A DNA stretch of 45,351 nucleotides, taken from the NCBI GenBank assembly GCA_903915035.1, contig CAIWRI010000134.1:1-45351 (forward strand), in the 5' to 3' direction. This stretch comes from an uncultured Nitrosomonadales bacterium (GTDB taxonomy: Bacteria > Pseudomonadota > Gammaproteobacteria > Burkholderiales > Gallionellaceae). The notes under the pieces are model-generated. The model was given only the letters and a program-made list of their open reading frames with translations. It did not search any database and was not told the origin of the DNA. The translations under genes were made by a program, and so were the position numbers. Positions 27,627 to 35,374 of the stretch are shown in pieces; within the stretch, counting starts at the first letter, position 1; the number at the start of each line of letters is the position of its first letter.

Positions 27627-28172
27627 ATGCGTTTATATAAAGCTGAAGATAACGCAGATTTACAGTTTGCATTTCCTGATTGGCTTAATTGGGAAGAGCT
27701 CGATAAGCAAAATGTAAAGCTACCTGTAAAAATGAAGTTCGTCGATTTAGTGATCGAACGTGAAAAGGATGTACTTTTAATTGAAATTAAAGATCCATCA
27801 CACGCAAGCTCACCAGAGAAAGAGCGAGCATCATATTTTAAGCGACTTCAAGACAACTCCGTAGTTACTCAAGAGTTAACGCCTAAAGCCCGTGATTCCT
27901 ATACCTATCTGCATTTAATGGAAAAGGATACTAAAACTTTTAAATACATTGTATTAATAGGTTTAGATGCTTTTGATGAACAGGCTCAAAAAGCACTACT
28001 CGGTGGATTTAAAGATCGTCTACTCGCTGACATTCGATGTGAGTCTTTTGAACCGTGGAAGCGGCGGCATATTGAGGATTGCGTAGTGTTCTCTGTGGCA
28101 GGTTGGAACAAACAGTTCCCCGCTTGGCAAATTTCGCGACTCAGTAAATCAGCCCCCGCAGGAGCACAATAA
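27627..28172 (+). CDS. putative PD-(D/E)XK nuclease-like partner of the upstream ATPase
   Basis: A 181-residue protein I do not recognise as a named family. The strand pattern KFVDLVIEREKDVLLIEIKD gives D40, then E53-x-K55, the arrangement of PD-(D/E)XK nuclease active sites. The C-terminal half (TFKYIVLIGLDAFDEQAQKA ... RHIEDCVVFSVAGWNKQFPA) is compatible with the same fold. I start at ATG 27627 (MRLYKAEDN); the TTG at 27621 overlaps the upstream stop. TAA shares one base with the pglX start. The nuclease assignment is motif-based inference. Confidence 0.55.
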   Translation: MRLYKAEDNADLQFAFPDWLNWEELDKQNVKLPVKMKFVDLVIEREKDVLLIEIKDPSHASSPEKERASYFKRLQDNSVVTQELTPKARDSYTYLHLMEKDTKTFKYIVLIGLDAFDEQAQKALLGGFKDRLLADIRCESFEPWKRRHIEDCVVFSVAGWNKQFPAWQISRLSKSAPAGAQ

Positions 28173-30415
28173 TGGAAACTACAAAACTCCGCCGCTTTGC
28201 CCAATACGCACGTCGCTCCCTGATGGAGCAGGTCTCAACTAAACTGGGTTTTGTCTTGGCTGACGACAGTCCAGCACGCCGCGAAAATCCTGCGGCAGTA
28301 GCCGACTTGCAAAAACAAATCAGTGAGTCCAGCCAGGATCAGGTGGTTGAGAAGGTCGCTTACACATGGTTTAACCGTTTTTGCGCTTTGCGGTTCATGG
28401 ATATGAATGGCTACACGCGCATCCGTGTGGTCTCTCCTGTCGATGAAAGTCAGTTTCAGCCTGAAATCCTTGCAGAAGCCAAAGCAGGGCATATCGACGA
28501 GGAGATGGTGGCAGACTCTGTAAGTCAGCGCATCAGTGCCTTACTGTCGGGTAGTGTGGCAAGCCGCGATCCGCAGCAGGAAGCTTATCGACTGCTTGTC
28601 GTGGCGGCGTGTAACGATTTTCATCGCGCGATGCCTTATCTGTTTGAACGCATTTCCGACTATACCGAATTGCTCATGCCTGACGATCTGCTGTCCGGTA
28701 ATTCCATTCTCGCCTACACCCGCGAAGCGATGACGCCAGATGCCTGTCAGGACGTGGAAGTCATCGGTTGGCTCTACCAGTTCTATATCTCTGAAAAGAA
28801 AGACGAGGTATTTGAAGGGCTTAAGAAAAACAAGAAAATTACCCCTGAAAATATTCCTGCCGCCACCCAGTTATTTACACCGCACTGGATTGTGCGTTAT
28901 CTGGTCGAGAATTCGCTGGGCCGTCTGTGGATGCAGAATCATCCGCAATCAAGACTTGTGGAAAAAATGCCTTACTACATAAAACCAGTGGAAAGTGGGG
29001 AGTGGGAAGTGGGGAGTGGGCAGTGCGGTGCGGCAAATGAGCGGGAAGTTAACAGTGAGGAGAGTGATGATGTCGGTTTAGAATTATCGAGAATTGATCG
29101 TCTGGCAAAAGGCGATGGATCTGGTGGAACTGGTTTACCAGGCAACCAAGGGATTCCCAAAGGAGGAGCTGTACGGATTAACCAATCAAGTGTGCCGAGC
29201 AGCAGTATCGATTCCCTCCAACATAGCGGAAGGCCAAGCGCGGCGGTCGACAGCGGACTTCAAGAACTTTCTATCAATCGCGCAAGGCTCCAGAGCGGAA
29301 GTGGAAACGCAGATACTGATCTCACAACGTCTGGGTTACATATCTCAACAACAGGCCGATCAAATACTGATTCTGTCCGAGGAAATCAAACGAATGATCT
29401 ATGCTCTCACAGCGAAGCTGGTTTAACTTCCCACTCTTCACTTCCCACTTCCCACTTGAGAATTTCCTCTCCTGAGGAAATTCGAATCTGCGATCCCGCT
29501 TGTGGCTCTGGACACATGCTCACCTATGCCTTCGATCTGCTTTACGCAATCTATGAAGAGGTTGGCATTGACCCGAACGAGATTCCAGAGAAGATACTCA
29601 CGCACAATTTATTCGGTATCGAGATCGACGAGCGGGCCGGTGAACTGGCTGCCTTTGCCCTGACCATGAAGGCCCGCGCCAAACAACGCCGCTTTTTCAA
29701 TAAAGGCATTCGTCCAAATATCTGCGTGTTGCAGCGCGTGAAGATCGAACAGAGTGATCTGGATGCCTACATAGTTGCTGTGGGGCGCGATCTGTTCACC
29801 GCCAACTTGCGAACCTTACTGAGTCAGTTCGATGAAGCTGATAATTTTGGTTCGCTGATTCGCCCCGTACCGTTGGACTTCGCCGAGCTACGCCGAGTTA
29901 TTTCCGAAAAAGGCATCGGCGATGATTTGTTGCTGGAACATGTGCATCATGATGTGCTGCGAGTATTGGAACAGGCGGAATACCTGAGCCAGCGATATCA
30001 GGTCGTAGTGGCGAATCCGCCGTATATGGGTGGCAAGGGGATGAACGGGCGGCTGGGTGCTTGGGCTAAGGATAAATACCCGGACAGCAAATCTGATCTG
30101 TTCGCGATGTTCATCGAGCGCAATCTTGATCTCGTCGTTAAACAGGGTTCTGTCGGCATGATCACCATGCAAAGCTGGATGTTTCTGTCCTCCTATGAAA
30201 AATTGCGTTCCAATCTGCTCAACGACAAGACGCTGACTTCAATGGCGCATCTAGGCGCACACGCATTTGATAGCATTGGTGGAGAAGTGGTTTCCACAAC
30301 GGCTTTCGTTTTAGAAAATGCCCATTATCCTGAATATAAAGGGGCTTATATTCGTTTGGTTGATGGAAATTCTGAGGCTGAAAAAGAAGCGATTCTTAGG
30401 CGGGTTATTCTATGA
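28172..30415 (+). CDS. pglX: BREX methyltransferase PglX, N-terminal (catalytic) part
   Basis: PglX methylates host DNA to mark self in BREX. This 747-residue protein holds the whole N6-adenine methyltransferase core: motif I DPACGSGHMLTYAF (D441) and catalytic motif IV ANPPYMGG (N615-Y618). The frame ends with AYIRLVDGNSEAEKEAILRR and a short foreign tail VIL, at the point where intact PglX continues into YRASAADF. Residues of about 272-429 (VESGEWEVGSG ... SLPTSHL) are not PglX but the in-frame translation of a heptamer element inserted between KP and LRISSPEEIR. The stop overlaps the RT-nitrilase start (ATGA). Whether it works together with the C-terminal half is inference. Confidence 0.92.
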   Translation: METTKLRRFAQYARRSLMEQVSTKLGFVLADDSPARRENPAAVADLQKQISESSQDQVVEKVAYTWFNRFCALRFMDMNGYTRIRVVSPVDESQFQPEILAEAKAGHIDEEMVADSVSQRISALLSGSVASRDPQQEAYRLLVVAACNDFHRAMPYLFERISDYTELLMPDDLLSGNSILAYTREAMTPDACQDVEVIGWLYQFYISEKKDEVFEGLKKNKKITPENIPAATQLFTPHWIVRYLVENSLGRLWMQNHPQSRLVEKMPYYIKPVESGEWEVGSGQCGAANEREVNSEESDDVGLELSRIDRLAKGDGSGGTGLPGNQGIPKGGAVRINQSSVPSSSIDSLQHSGRPSAAVDSGLQELSINRARLQSGSGNADTDLTTSGLHISTTGRSNTDSVRGNQTNDLCSHSEAGLTSHSSLPTSHLRISSPEEIRICDPACGSGHMLTYAFDLLYAIYEEVGIDPNEIPEKILTHNLFGIEIDERAGELAAFALTMKARAKQRRFFNKGIRPNICVLQRVKIEQSDLDAYIVAVGRDLFTANLRTLLSQFDEADNFGSLIRPVPLDFAELRRVISEKGIGDDLLLEHVHHDVLRVLEQAEYLSQRYQVVVANPPYMGGKGMNGRLGAWAKDKYPDSKSDLFAMFIERNLDLVVKQGSVGMITMQSWMFLSSYEKLRSNLLNDKTLTSMAHLGAHAFDSIGGEVVSTTAFVLENAHYPEYKGAYIRLVDGNSEAEKEAILRRVIL
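28987..29459. mobile_element. heptamer-flanked IVS-like element inside pglX
   Basis: The left end has five AGTGNNN heptamers from 28987 (AGTGGAA, AGTGGGG, AGTGGGA, AGTGGGG, AGTGGGC); the right end has CACTCTT, CACTTCC, CACTTCC, CACTTGA to 29459. In between lies a gene for a four-helix-bundle protein of the 23S rRNA intervening-sequence family. The element is an insertion relative to PglX, because conserved PglX sequence resumes on both sides. The host frame is open through all 157 or so codons. No transposase and no target duplication could be recognised. Confidence 0.8.
29067..29426 (+). pseudogene. four-helix-bundle protein (23S rRNA IVS protein family), nonsense codon near start
   Basis: After an ideal AGGAG (29058-29062) the ATGATG at 29067 opens the frame MMSV, then TAG at 29079-29081, then NYRELIVWQKAMDLVELVYQ and RAAVSIPSNIAEGQARRS ... 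IAQGSRAEVETQILISQRLG, which is diagnostic for the S23/IVS family related to DGR Avd proteins. Family members normally read K-N-Y-R at the stop, so a Lys codon has mutated. Translation could restart at TTG 29094, giving 110 residues. It is read one base out of phase with pglX. Known members sit in 23S rRNA insertions flanked by inverted repeats; their function is unclear. Confidence 0.8.
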
Positions 30416-33381
30416 TCATAAATCTCGAAAACCTCGGTATGGCCTACCGTAAAGCGAAGGTGGATCTCTATTACTCGACTCACGCGTCACTACTGGCAAT
30501 CGCCGAATACGAAAGTGACCTTGCAAATAACCTACTGGCTTTACTAATCAAACTGAATGGGGATGATGAAGGCTGGATAAAGGAAGACGCCTTTTTGGGT
30601 GGATGGACTTATGCCCCCAAATCTATTACTACGACAATAGAAGGCAAGTCAAATGGAAATGGGCTGATTTTTTCTTCTCCAGCAGACGAGTGGCGCCACA
30701 TTTGTGAAGTGGAATCCTCCGAAAAGCCAACGGCTGAGTTTCGTTTGATGGCAACGAATAGTCTTAACTTTCACGTCATGTCAACCTTATGGATGATGAA
30801 TATTGGCCATAAATACGATGCAAAATTAACTGATTGTGCCTATGGCAATCGACTGCGTCGAAACCAAGATGGTGATATCAACCTACTGTCACTCGGCTCA
30901 TTTTCACCCTACCTGAAACCTTTTCGCACATGGCGTGATAACGGGATTAACGCCATGAGCACGGCGCTGGCGGCGGATAAACATGTTGTTGCACTTACTG
31001 CCGATGTCAGCTCTTTTTACCATGAGTTGAATTCGAACTTCATGCTTGATGACCAATTTAATGCATTGCTTGACATTGAGCTGTCTCCAGTAGAACAAAA
31101 GCTTCACCGTTTGTTCATTACTGCACTGCAAGCTTGGGCACAAAAGACACCTCTTAAAAAAGGACTCCCAGTGGGTTTGCCGGCTTCTGCGGTCGTGGCT
31201 AATATGGCATTGATTGAGCTGGATCGCTTGGTAGAACAGCAGGTGGCACCTTTGTATTACGGACGTTATGTGGACGACATTCTGTTGGTAATGGAAAACG
31301 GTGCCAAGTTTCAAACTCCTGCCGAGCTTTGGCAATGGTTGTTCGATCGTTCAAGTGGAAAGCTTGGGTGGGTAGATGACAGCCATAAAAATGAAATTAC
31401 GTTTCAGCCAAACTATCTGAGTGATAGCCAGATACGTTTTGCCAACGCAAAGAACAAAGTTTTTTTGTTGGTGGGAGAAACAGGAAAAACATTGGTGGAT
31501 GCAATTGCGCACCAGATTTATGAGCGAGCCAGTGAATGGCGTGCTTTGCCGAGCTTACCATTTTCAGCCAAGCATGTTGCGACTGATCTAGTGGCGGCCA
31601 CGCAAAGCGATGGCGAAGCAGCCGACAACCTGCGCAAGACTGATGCGATGACCATGCGCAGAGCCGGATTTGCGATCAAACTGCGTGACTTTGAAGCTTA
31701 CGAACGCGATTTACATCCTGAAGCCTGGAAAGACCATCGCCATGCATTTTTTCGCGCCTTTGAACAGCATGTTCTCGTGCTGCCACATTTTTTTGAACTG
31801 GCTATTTATTTGCCTCGTGTGATCCGGTTGGCGACTGCGTGTGAAGATTTCGAGCACTTGCGTAAGATCATTGATGGGCTTAAGTATATCTGCCACAGTG
31901 TAGGTGAAAACTGTACGGCACGCATTAAGTCCTGTTCAGAAATCCATTCTTCAGAAGTGGTAGTTGAGCAGTGGAAAACCCAGCTTTTTAAAACCTTACA
32001 TGACAGTATCATTGCCTCATTTCCGCCGAAGTTGTCAAAAACGGGGAAAGGTGCATGGCAGGCGCATATTCTCAACTCTGGTCTTAAGATTGGTATGCTC
32101 TCGATAAAGGAAATTCAGGCGGGACAGGCATGGCTGTTTTCTTATGATTTGGCACACATGCCGTTCCGCTTTATCGGCCTTCCCAAAGAAATGATCGCAC
32201 AGCGCGGCATTCCAAATCGTAAAACGGTGAAATGTTTTGATAATGCTAAGCAATTTTTACCGTCAGCTATCATTGACGGTATCACGACGCTAGCAGCTTG
32301 GACAAAGTTTAAGAAAGATTTGCCTTGTGGTCTGCTGTTTGCAACCCGCCCTTTTGGCTTGGCTGAACTATTCGTCGTGGCTAAAGACCCCTTTGCAGAT
32401 GCCGCTTATAAACTAATGCAAGCAGTGGTTTTAGCGCTGCGTGGATTCAACCTTAACGAGAAAACACCACGGTTTAATAAGGGAATTTTGCATATTCCAG
32501 ATGGCGCTTTTCAGCCGAAGCTCGCCATTGCGGTTTCAAGCTGGCAAACACAGTACAGCACATGGGTGGCAGCGGTGACGAGATCGCCTGATCCTGACAT
32601 TGGTCGCTATGCTCGATTGGCGCGGCTGGTGAATAGTGTTATTTCGCAGCCCAAAGGCACACGTTATTTCATTCTGCCCGAATTGGCCTTACCTGCACAC
32701 TGGTTCATGCGTATTGCGCAAAAATTGCAAGGCCGGGGCATCTCGCTGATCACTGGAATTGAGTACCTGCACGCAGGCAAGGGGCGGGTGCGCAATCAGT
32801 TGTGGGCTGCGTTGACGCACGATGGGCTGGGTTTCCCTTCCATGATGATTTACCGTCAGGACAAACAACGTCCTGCGCTACATGAAGAGCAGGAGTTACA
32901 ACGTCTTGCTGGTTTGGAAATGAAACCAGATCCAGGTAAGGCATGGAAAATCCCGCCAGTCATACAGCATGGAAAGTTTCGCTTTGCCATGCTGGTATGT
33001 AGTGAGTTAACTAATATCAGCTATCGCGCAGCCTTGCGTGGCGAGGTGGATGCCTTGTTTGTGCCGGAATGGAATAAAGACACTGAATCATTTAATGCAC
33101 TCGTGGAATCCGCTGCGCTGGATATTCATGCCTACGTTATTCAATGCAATGACCGTCAATACGGAGACAGCCGTATCCGGGCACCCTATAAAAACAGTTG
33201 GGAACGTGATGTGCTGCGCGTCAAAGGTGGTATTGACGACTACTGCGTGACGGGAAAAGTTGACATTCAGTTACTGCGTCAATTTCAGTCCAGCTTCCGT
33301 TCGCCCAGCGGGCCATTCAAGCCGGTGCCGGATGGCTTTGAGATGAAGTTCGACAGAAAAGTGCTGCCCTGCGGAGAGTGA
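30412..33381 (+). CDS. RT-nitrilase fusion (defence-associated RT, DRT type 1/UG1-like)
   Basis: A 989-residue protein with an N-terminal reverse transcriptase and C-terminal nitrilase-like domain. RT motif A is ALTADVSSFYHEL (D198), motif B GLPVGLPASAVVANMALIEL, and motif C YYGRYVDDILLVME (Y286-V-D-D289), so both catalytic aspartates are present. The nitrilase triad appears conserved: E757 in ILPELALP, K818 in YRQDKQRP and C863 in MLVCSELTN. This is the architecture of the UG1/DRT type 1 anti-phage RTs. The gene begins in the four-base overlap with the pglX N-part stop and ends two bases before the pglX C-part ATG, so it sits exactly within pglX. Confidence 0.9.
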   Translation: MIINLENLGMAYRKAKVDLYYSTHASLLAIAEYESDLANNLLALLIKLNGDDEGWIKEDAFLGGWTYAPKSITTTIEGKSNGNGLIFSSPADEWRHICEVESSEKPTAEFRLMATNSLNFHVMSTLWMMNIGHKYDAKLTDCAYGNRLRRNQDGDINLLSLGSFSPYLKPFRTWRDNGINAMSTALAADKHVVALTADVSSFYHELNSNFMLDDQFNALLDIELSPVEQKLHRLFITALQAWAQKTPLKKGLPVGLPASAVVANMALIELDRLVEQQVAPLYYGRYVDDILLVMENGAKFQTPAELWQWLFDRSSGKLGWVDDSHKNEITFQPNYLSDSQIRFANAKNKVFLLVGETGKTLVDAIAHQIYERASEWRALPSLPFSAKHVATDLVAATQSDGEAADNLRKTDAMTMRRAGFAIKLRDFEAYERDLHPEAWKDHRHAFFRAFEQHVLVLPHFFELAIYLPRVIRLATACEDFEHLRKIIDGLKYICHSVGENCTARIKSCSEIHSSEVVVEQWKTQLFKTLHDSIIASFPPKLSKTGKGAWQAHILNSGLKIGMLSIKEIQAGQAWLFSYDLAHMPFRFIGLPKEMIAQRGIPNRKTVKCFDNAKQFLPSAIIDGITTLAAWTKFKKDLPCGLLFATRPFGLAELFVVAKDPFADAAYKLMQAVVLALRGFNLNEKTPRFNKGILHIPDGAFQPKLAIAVSSWQTQYSTWVAAVTRSPDPDIGRYARLARLVNSVISQPKGTRYFILPELALPAHWFMRIAQKLQGRGISLITGIEYLHAGKGRVRNQLWAALTHDGLGFPSMMIYRQDKQRPALHEEQELQRLAGLEMKPDPGKAWKIPPVIQHGKFRFAMLVCSELTNISYRAALRGEVDALFVPEWNKDTESFNALVESAALDIHAYVIQCNDRQYGDSRIRAPYKNSWERDVLRVKGGIDDYCVTGKVDIQLLRQFQSSFRSPSGPFKPVPDGFEMKFDRKVLPCGE

Positions 33382-33382
33382 G

Positions 33383-35371
33383 ATGAGTGATATGAAAAAT
33401 GTCTTAAACAGTTCTGATCAAATGCCGGAGTCAAGTGAGTTGATAAATCGTGAATCCAAGGACGGTGCGGAGAAATATTTCTTTCGCGCTTCTGCCGCTG
33501 ATTTTAGGAAAATTTCAGGCAGCCCGATTGCATATTGGGTCAGTGAAAAAATTCGAAGTATTTTCGAGGTTGAACCTTCTGTGGGGGATGTGGTTGAGGC
33601 TAAGCAAGGATTAGGGACAGGGCAGGACGCGAAGTTTCTCCATTTTTTCTGGGAAGTTTCCCGTGCAGAAATGGGATTGGATTTTCCTAATGTAAGCGAT
33701 GCCTGGACTAGTAATAAAAAATGGCTTCCCTTGAATAAGGGAGGATCGTTTAGAAAATGGTATGGCAATCGTGAATACTTAATTGCTTTCGATAAAGAGA
33801 ATAGAGATATTCTGAAAAAGTTGGGAAACCATCTACCGTCAGAGCATCTTTACTGCAAGCCATTTATTTCATGGTCAGACATTACTTCTGCAAACAACTC
33901 GTTCAGAAAATTTGAGCACGGATTCTTATTTTCCAATACTGGGCATTGTGCGTTCCCGAAAAATTCCACAGAGGAATCCATACTTCTCAGCTACTGCAAT
34001 AATAAATTCGTCAACATGATGACGAAGATTCTGAATCCAACAATTCACTTTCATGTTGGGTATTTCAATTTGCTCCCATACCCATCTAAGATTACTGAGC
34101 GAAAAGAAAGGATTCAGAACCTAACAGAAATCCTAATTGCGAATGAAAAAATTGATTGGAACTCTTTCGAAACTTCTTGGGACTTCGAACAATCGGTGTT
34201 GCTACTAAGGGAAAGTCACCAATCCACAATAAGTGCGACCTACGACACGCTCAGTGCCAAGTGGTTCGAGACAACGCTAAAAATGCAAAGTCTCGAAGAA
34301 GAAAACAACCGTATCTTCATCGACGCCTACGGTCTGCAAGACGAACTGACGCCTGATGTGCCTTTGGAAGAAATCACGTTAACTTGTAATCCATATTATC
34401 GTTATGGAAAGAAAGCGGTGATTTCTTCAGTGAAAAGTGGAGAGTTGAAAGTGAAAAGTAATGATGTAGATGCTTCTCACTCGCCACTCGCTACTAACCA
34501 CTTTCCACTCAACGAGGAGCTCGAAGAGCGACTAGTTGCAGACACGATGCGCGAATTTATCTCCTACGCGGTCGGTTGCATGTTCGGTCGCTACAGCCTC
34601 GATAAACCCGGCCTGATTCTCGCCAACCAAGGCGAAACGGTTGCGGACTATGTCCGCAAAGTGGAAAGTGGAAAGTTGGAAGTGGAAAGTAATGGTGCTG
34701 ATGCTTCCCACTGTTCTTCACTTCCCACTTCTCACTGTTCTTCAACTTCCCAGTTATCCTTCGTCCCCGACGAGGACAATGTGATCCCCATACTGGATGG
34801 AGACTGGTTTACCGATGATATCGCGGAGCGCTTCCGCGCCTTCCTGCGCGTAACCTTCGGCGATGAGAACTACGAGGAAAACCTCCGCTTCATTGAGGAT
34901 GCGCTAGGCAAGAAGGGTAAGCCGCTGCCGATCCGCGATTACTTCCTCAAAGAATTTTACACCGACCACGTCAAACGCTATAAAAAGCGCCCGATCTACT
35001 GGCTGTTCAGCAGTCCCAAGGGCAGTTTTAACGCACTGATCTACCTGCACCGTTATCGCCCGGATACGGTAAGTGTGGTGCTAAACGATTACCTGCGTGA
35101 TTTCAATAGCAAGTTGACTGCTCGCAAGAGTCATTTGGAACACGTCAGCGTAAGCGGCAATGCGTCGGCGGGTGAAAAAACCAAAGCACTGAAGGATATC
35201 GAGAATCTTAAAAAAATCCTGGTCGAGCTGGCAGATTATGAGCGCGATGTACTGTACCCCTTGGCAACACGCCAACTTGAAATCGACCTCGATGATGGCG
35301 TGAAGCATAATTACGGACTGTTCGGCAGTGCATTGAAAAAGATTGTCGGGCTAGATGCGGCTGAGGAATAA
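33383..35371 (+). CDS. pglX: BREX methyltransferase PglX, C-terminal (target recognition) part
   Basis: Starts with about 30 residues that look like a new leader (MSDMKNVLNSSDQMPESSEL), then resumes PglX at YFFRASAADFRKISGSPIAYW, the target-recognition and C-terminal region, and ends with the usual PglX tail HNYGLFGSALKKIVGLDA. It has 662 residues and no methyltransferase motifs. CGGAGAG lies ideally before the ATG, so it can be translated on its own. Two further heptamer elements are translated in-frame (SVKSGELKVKSN ... and KVESGKLEVESN ...). The split resembles the HsdM/HsdS division of type I R-M enzymes; function in trans is inference. Confidence 0.9.
   Translation: MSDMKNVLNSSDQMPESSELINRESKDGAEKYFFRASAADFRKISGSPIAYWVSEKIRSIFEVEPSVGDVVEAKQGLGTGQDAKFLHFFWEVSRAEMGLDFPNVSDAWTSNKKWLPLNKGGSFRKWYGNREYLIAFDKENRDILKKLGNHLPSEHLYCKPFISWSDITSANNSFRKFEHGFLFSNTGHCAFPKNSTEESILLSYCNNKFVNMMTKILNPTIHFHVGYFNLLPYPSKITERKERIQNLTEILIANEKIDWNSFETSWDFEQSVLLLRESHQSTISATYDTLSAKWFETTLKMQSLEEENNRIFIDAYGLQDELTPDVPLEEITLTCNPYYRYGKKAVISSVKSGELKVKSNDVDASHSPLATNHFPLNEELEERLVADTMREFISYAVGCMFGRYSLDKPGLILANQGETVADYVRKVESGKLEVESNGADASHCSSLPTSHCSSTSQLSFVPDEDNVIPILDGDWFTDDIAERFRAFLRVTFGDENYEENLRFIEDALGKKGKPLPIRDYFLKEFYTDHVKRYKKRPIYWLFSSPKGSFNALIYLHRYRPDTVSVVLNDYLRDFNSKLTARKSHLEHVSVSGNASAGEKTKALKDIENLKKILVELADYERDVLYPLATRQLEIDLDDGVKHNYGLFGSALKKIVGLDAAEE
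34429..34512. repeat. 84-bp heptamer element, gene-less, in pglX C-part
   Basis: Five left heptamers (AGTGAAA, AGTGGAG, AGTTGAA, AGTGAAA, AGTAATG), a 14-base core, and five right heptamers (CACTCGC twice, TACTAAC, CACTTTC, CACTCAA). 84 is a multiple of three, so the host frame is preserved as 28 extra codons. The junction AGTAATGATGT matches the start-codon region of the gene-bearing copy in the first pglX half (AGTGATGATGT), so this looks like an internal-deletion derivative. Confidence 0.82.
34660..34752. repeat. about 93-bp heptamer element, gene-less, in pglX C-part
   Basis: Left heptamers AGTGGAA, AGTGGAA, AGTTGGA, AGTGGAA, AGTAATG; right side CACTGTT, CTT, CACTTCC, CACTTCT, CACTGTT and a degenerate end near 34752. 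The core GATGCTTC before the right array is shared with the 84-bp copy 150 bases upstream. The host frame stays open. Confidence 0.8.
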
Positions 35372-35374
35372 CCC

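Noticed and set aside
30412-33381. Retron or group II intron
   Set aside because: No msr/msd-like region, no maturase or intron RNA domains; the C-terminal nitrilase fold and position fit UG1/DRT type 1 instead.
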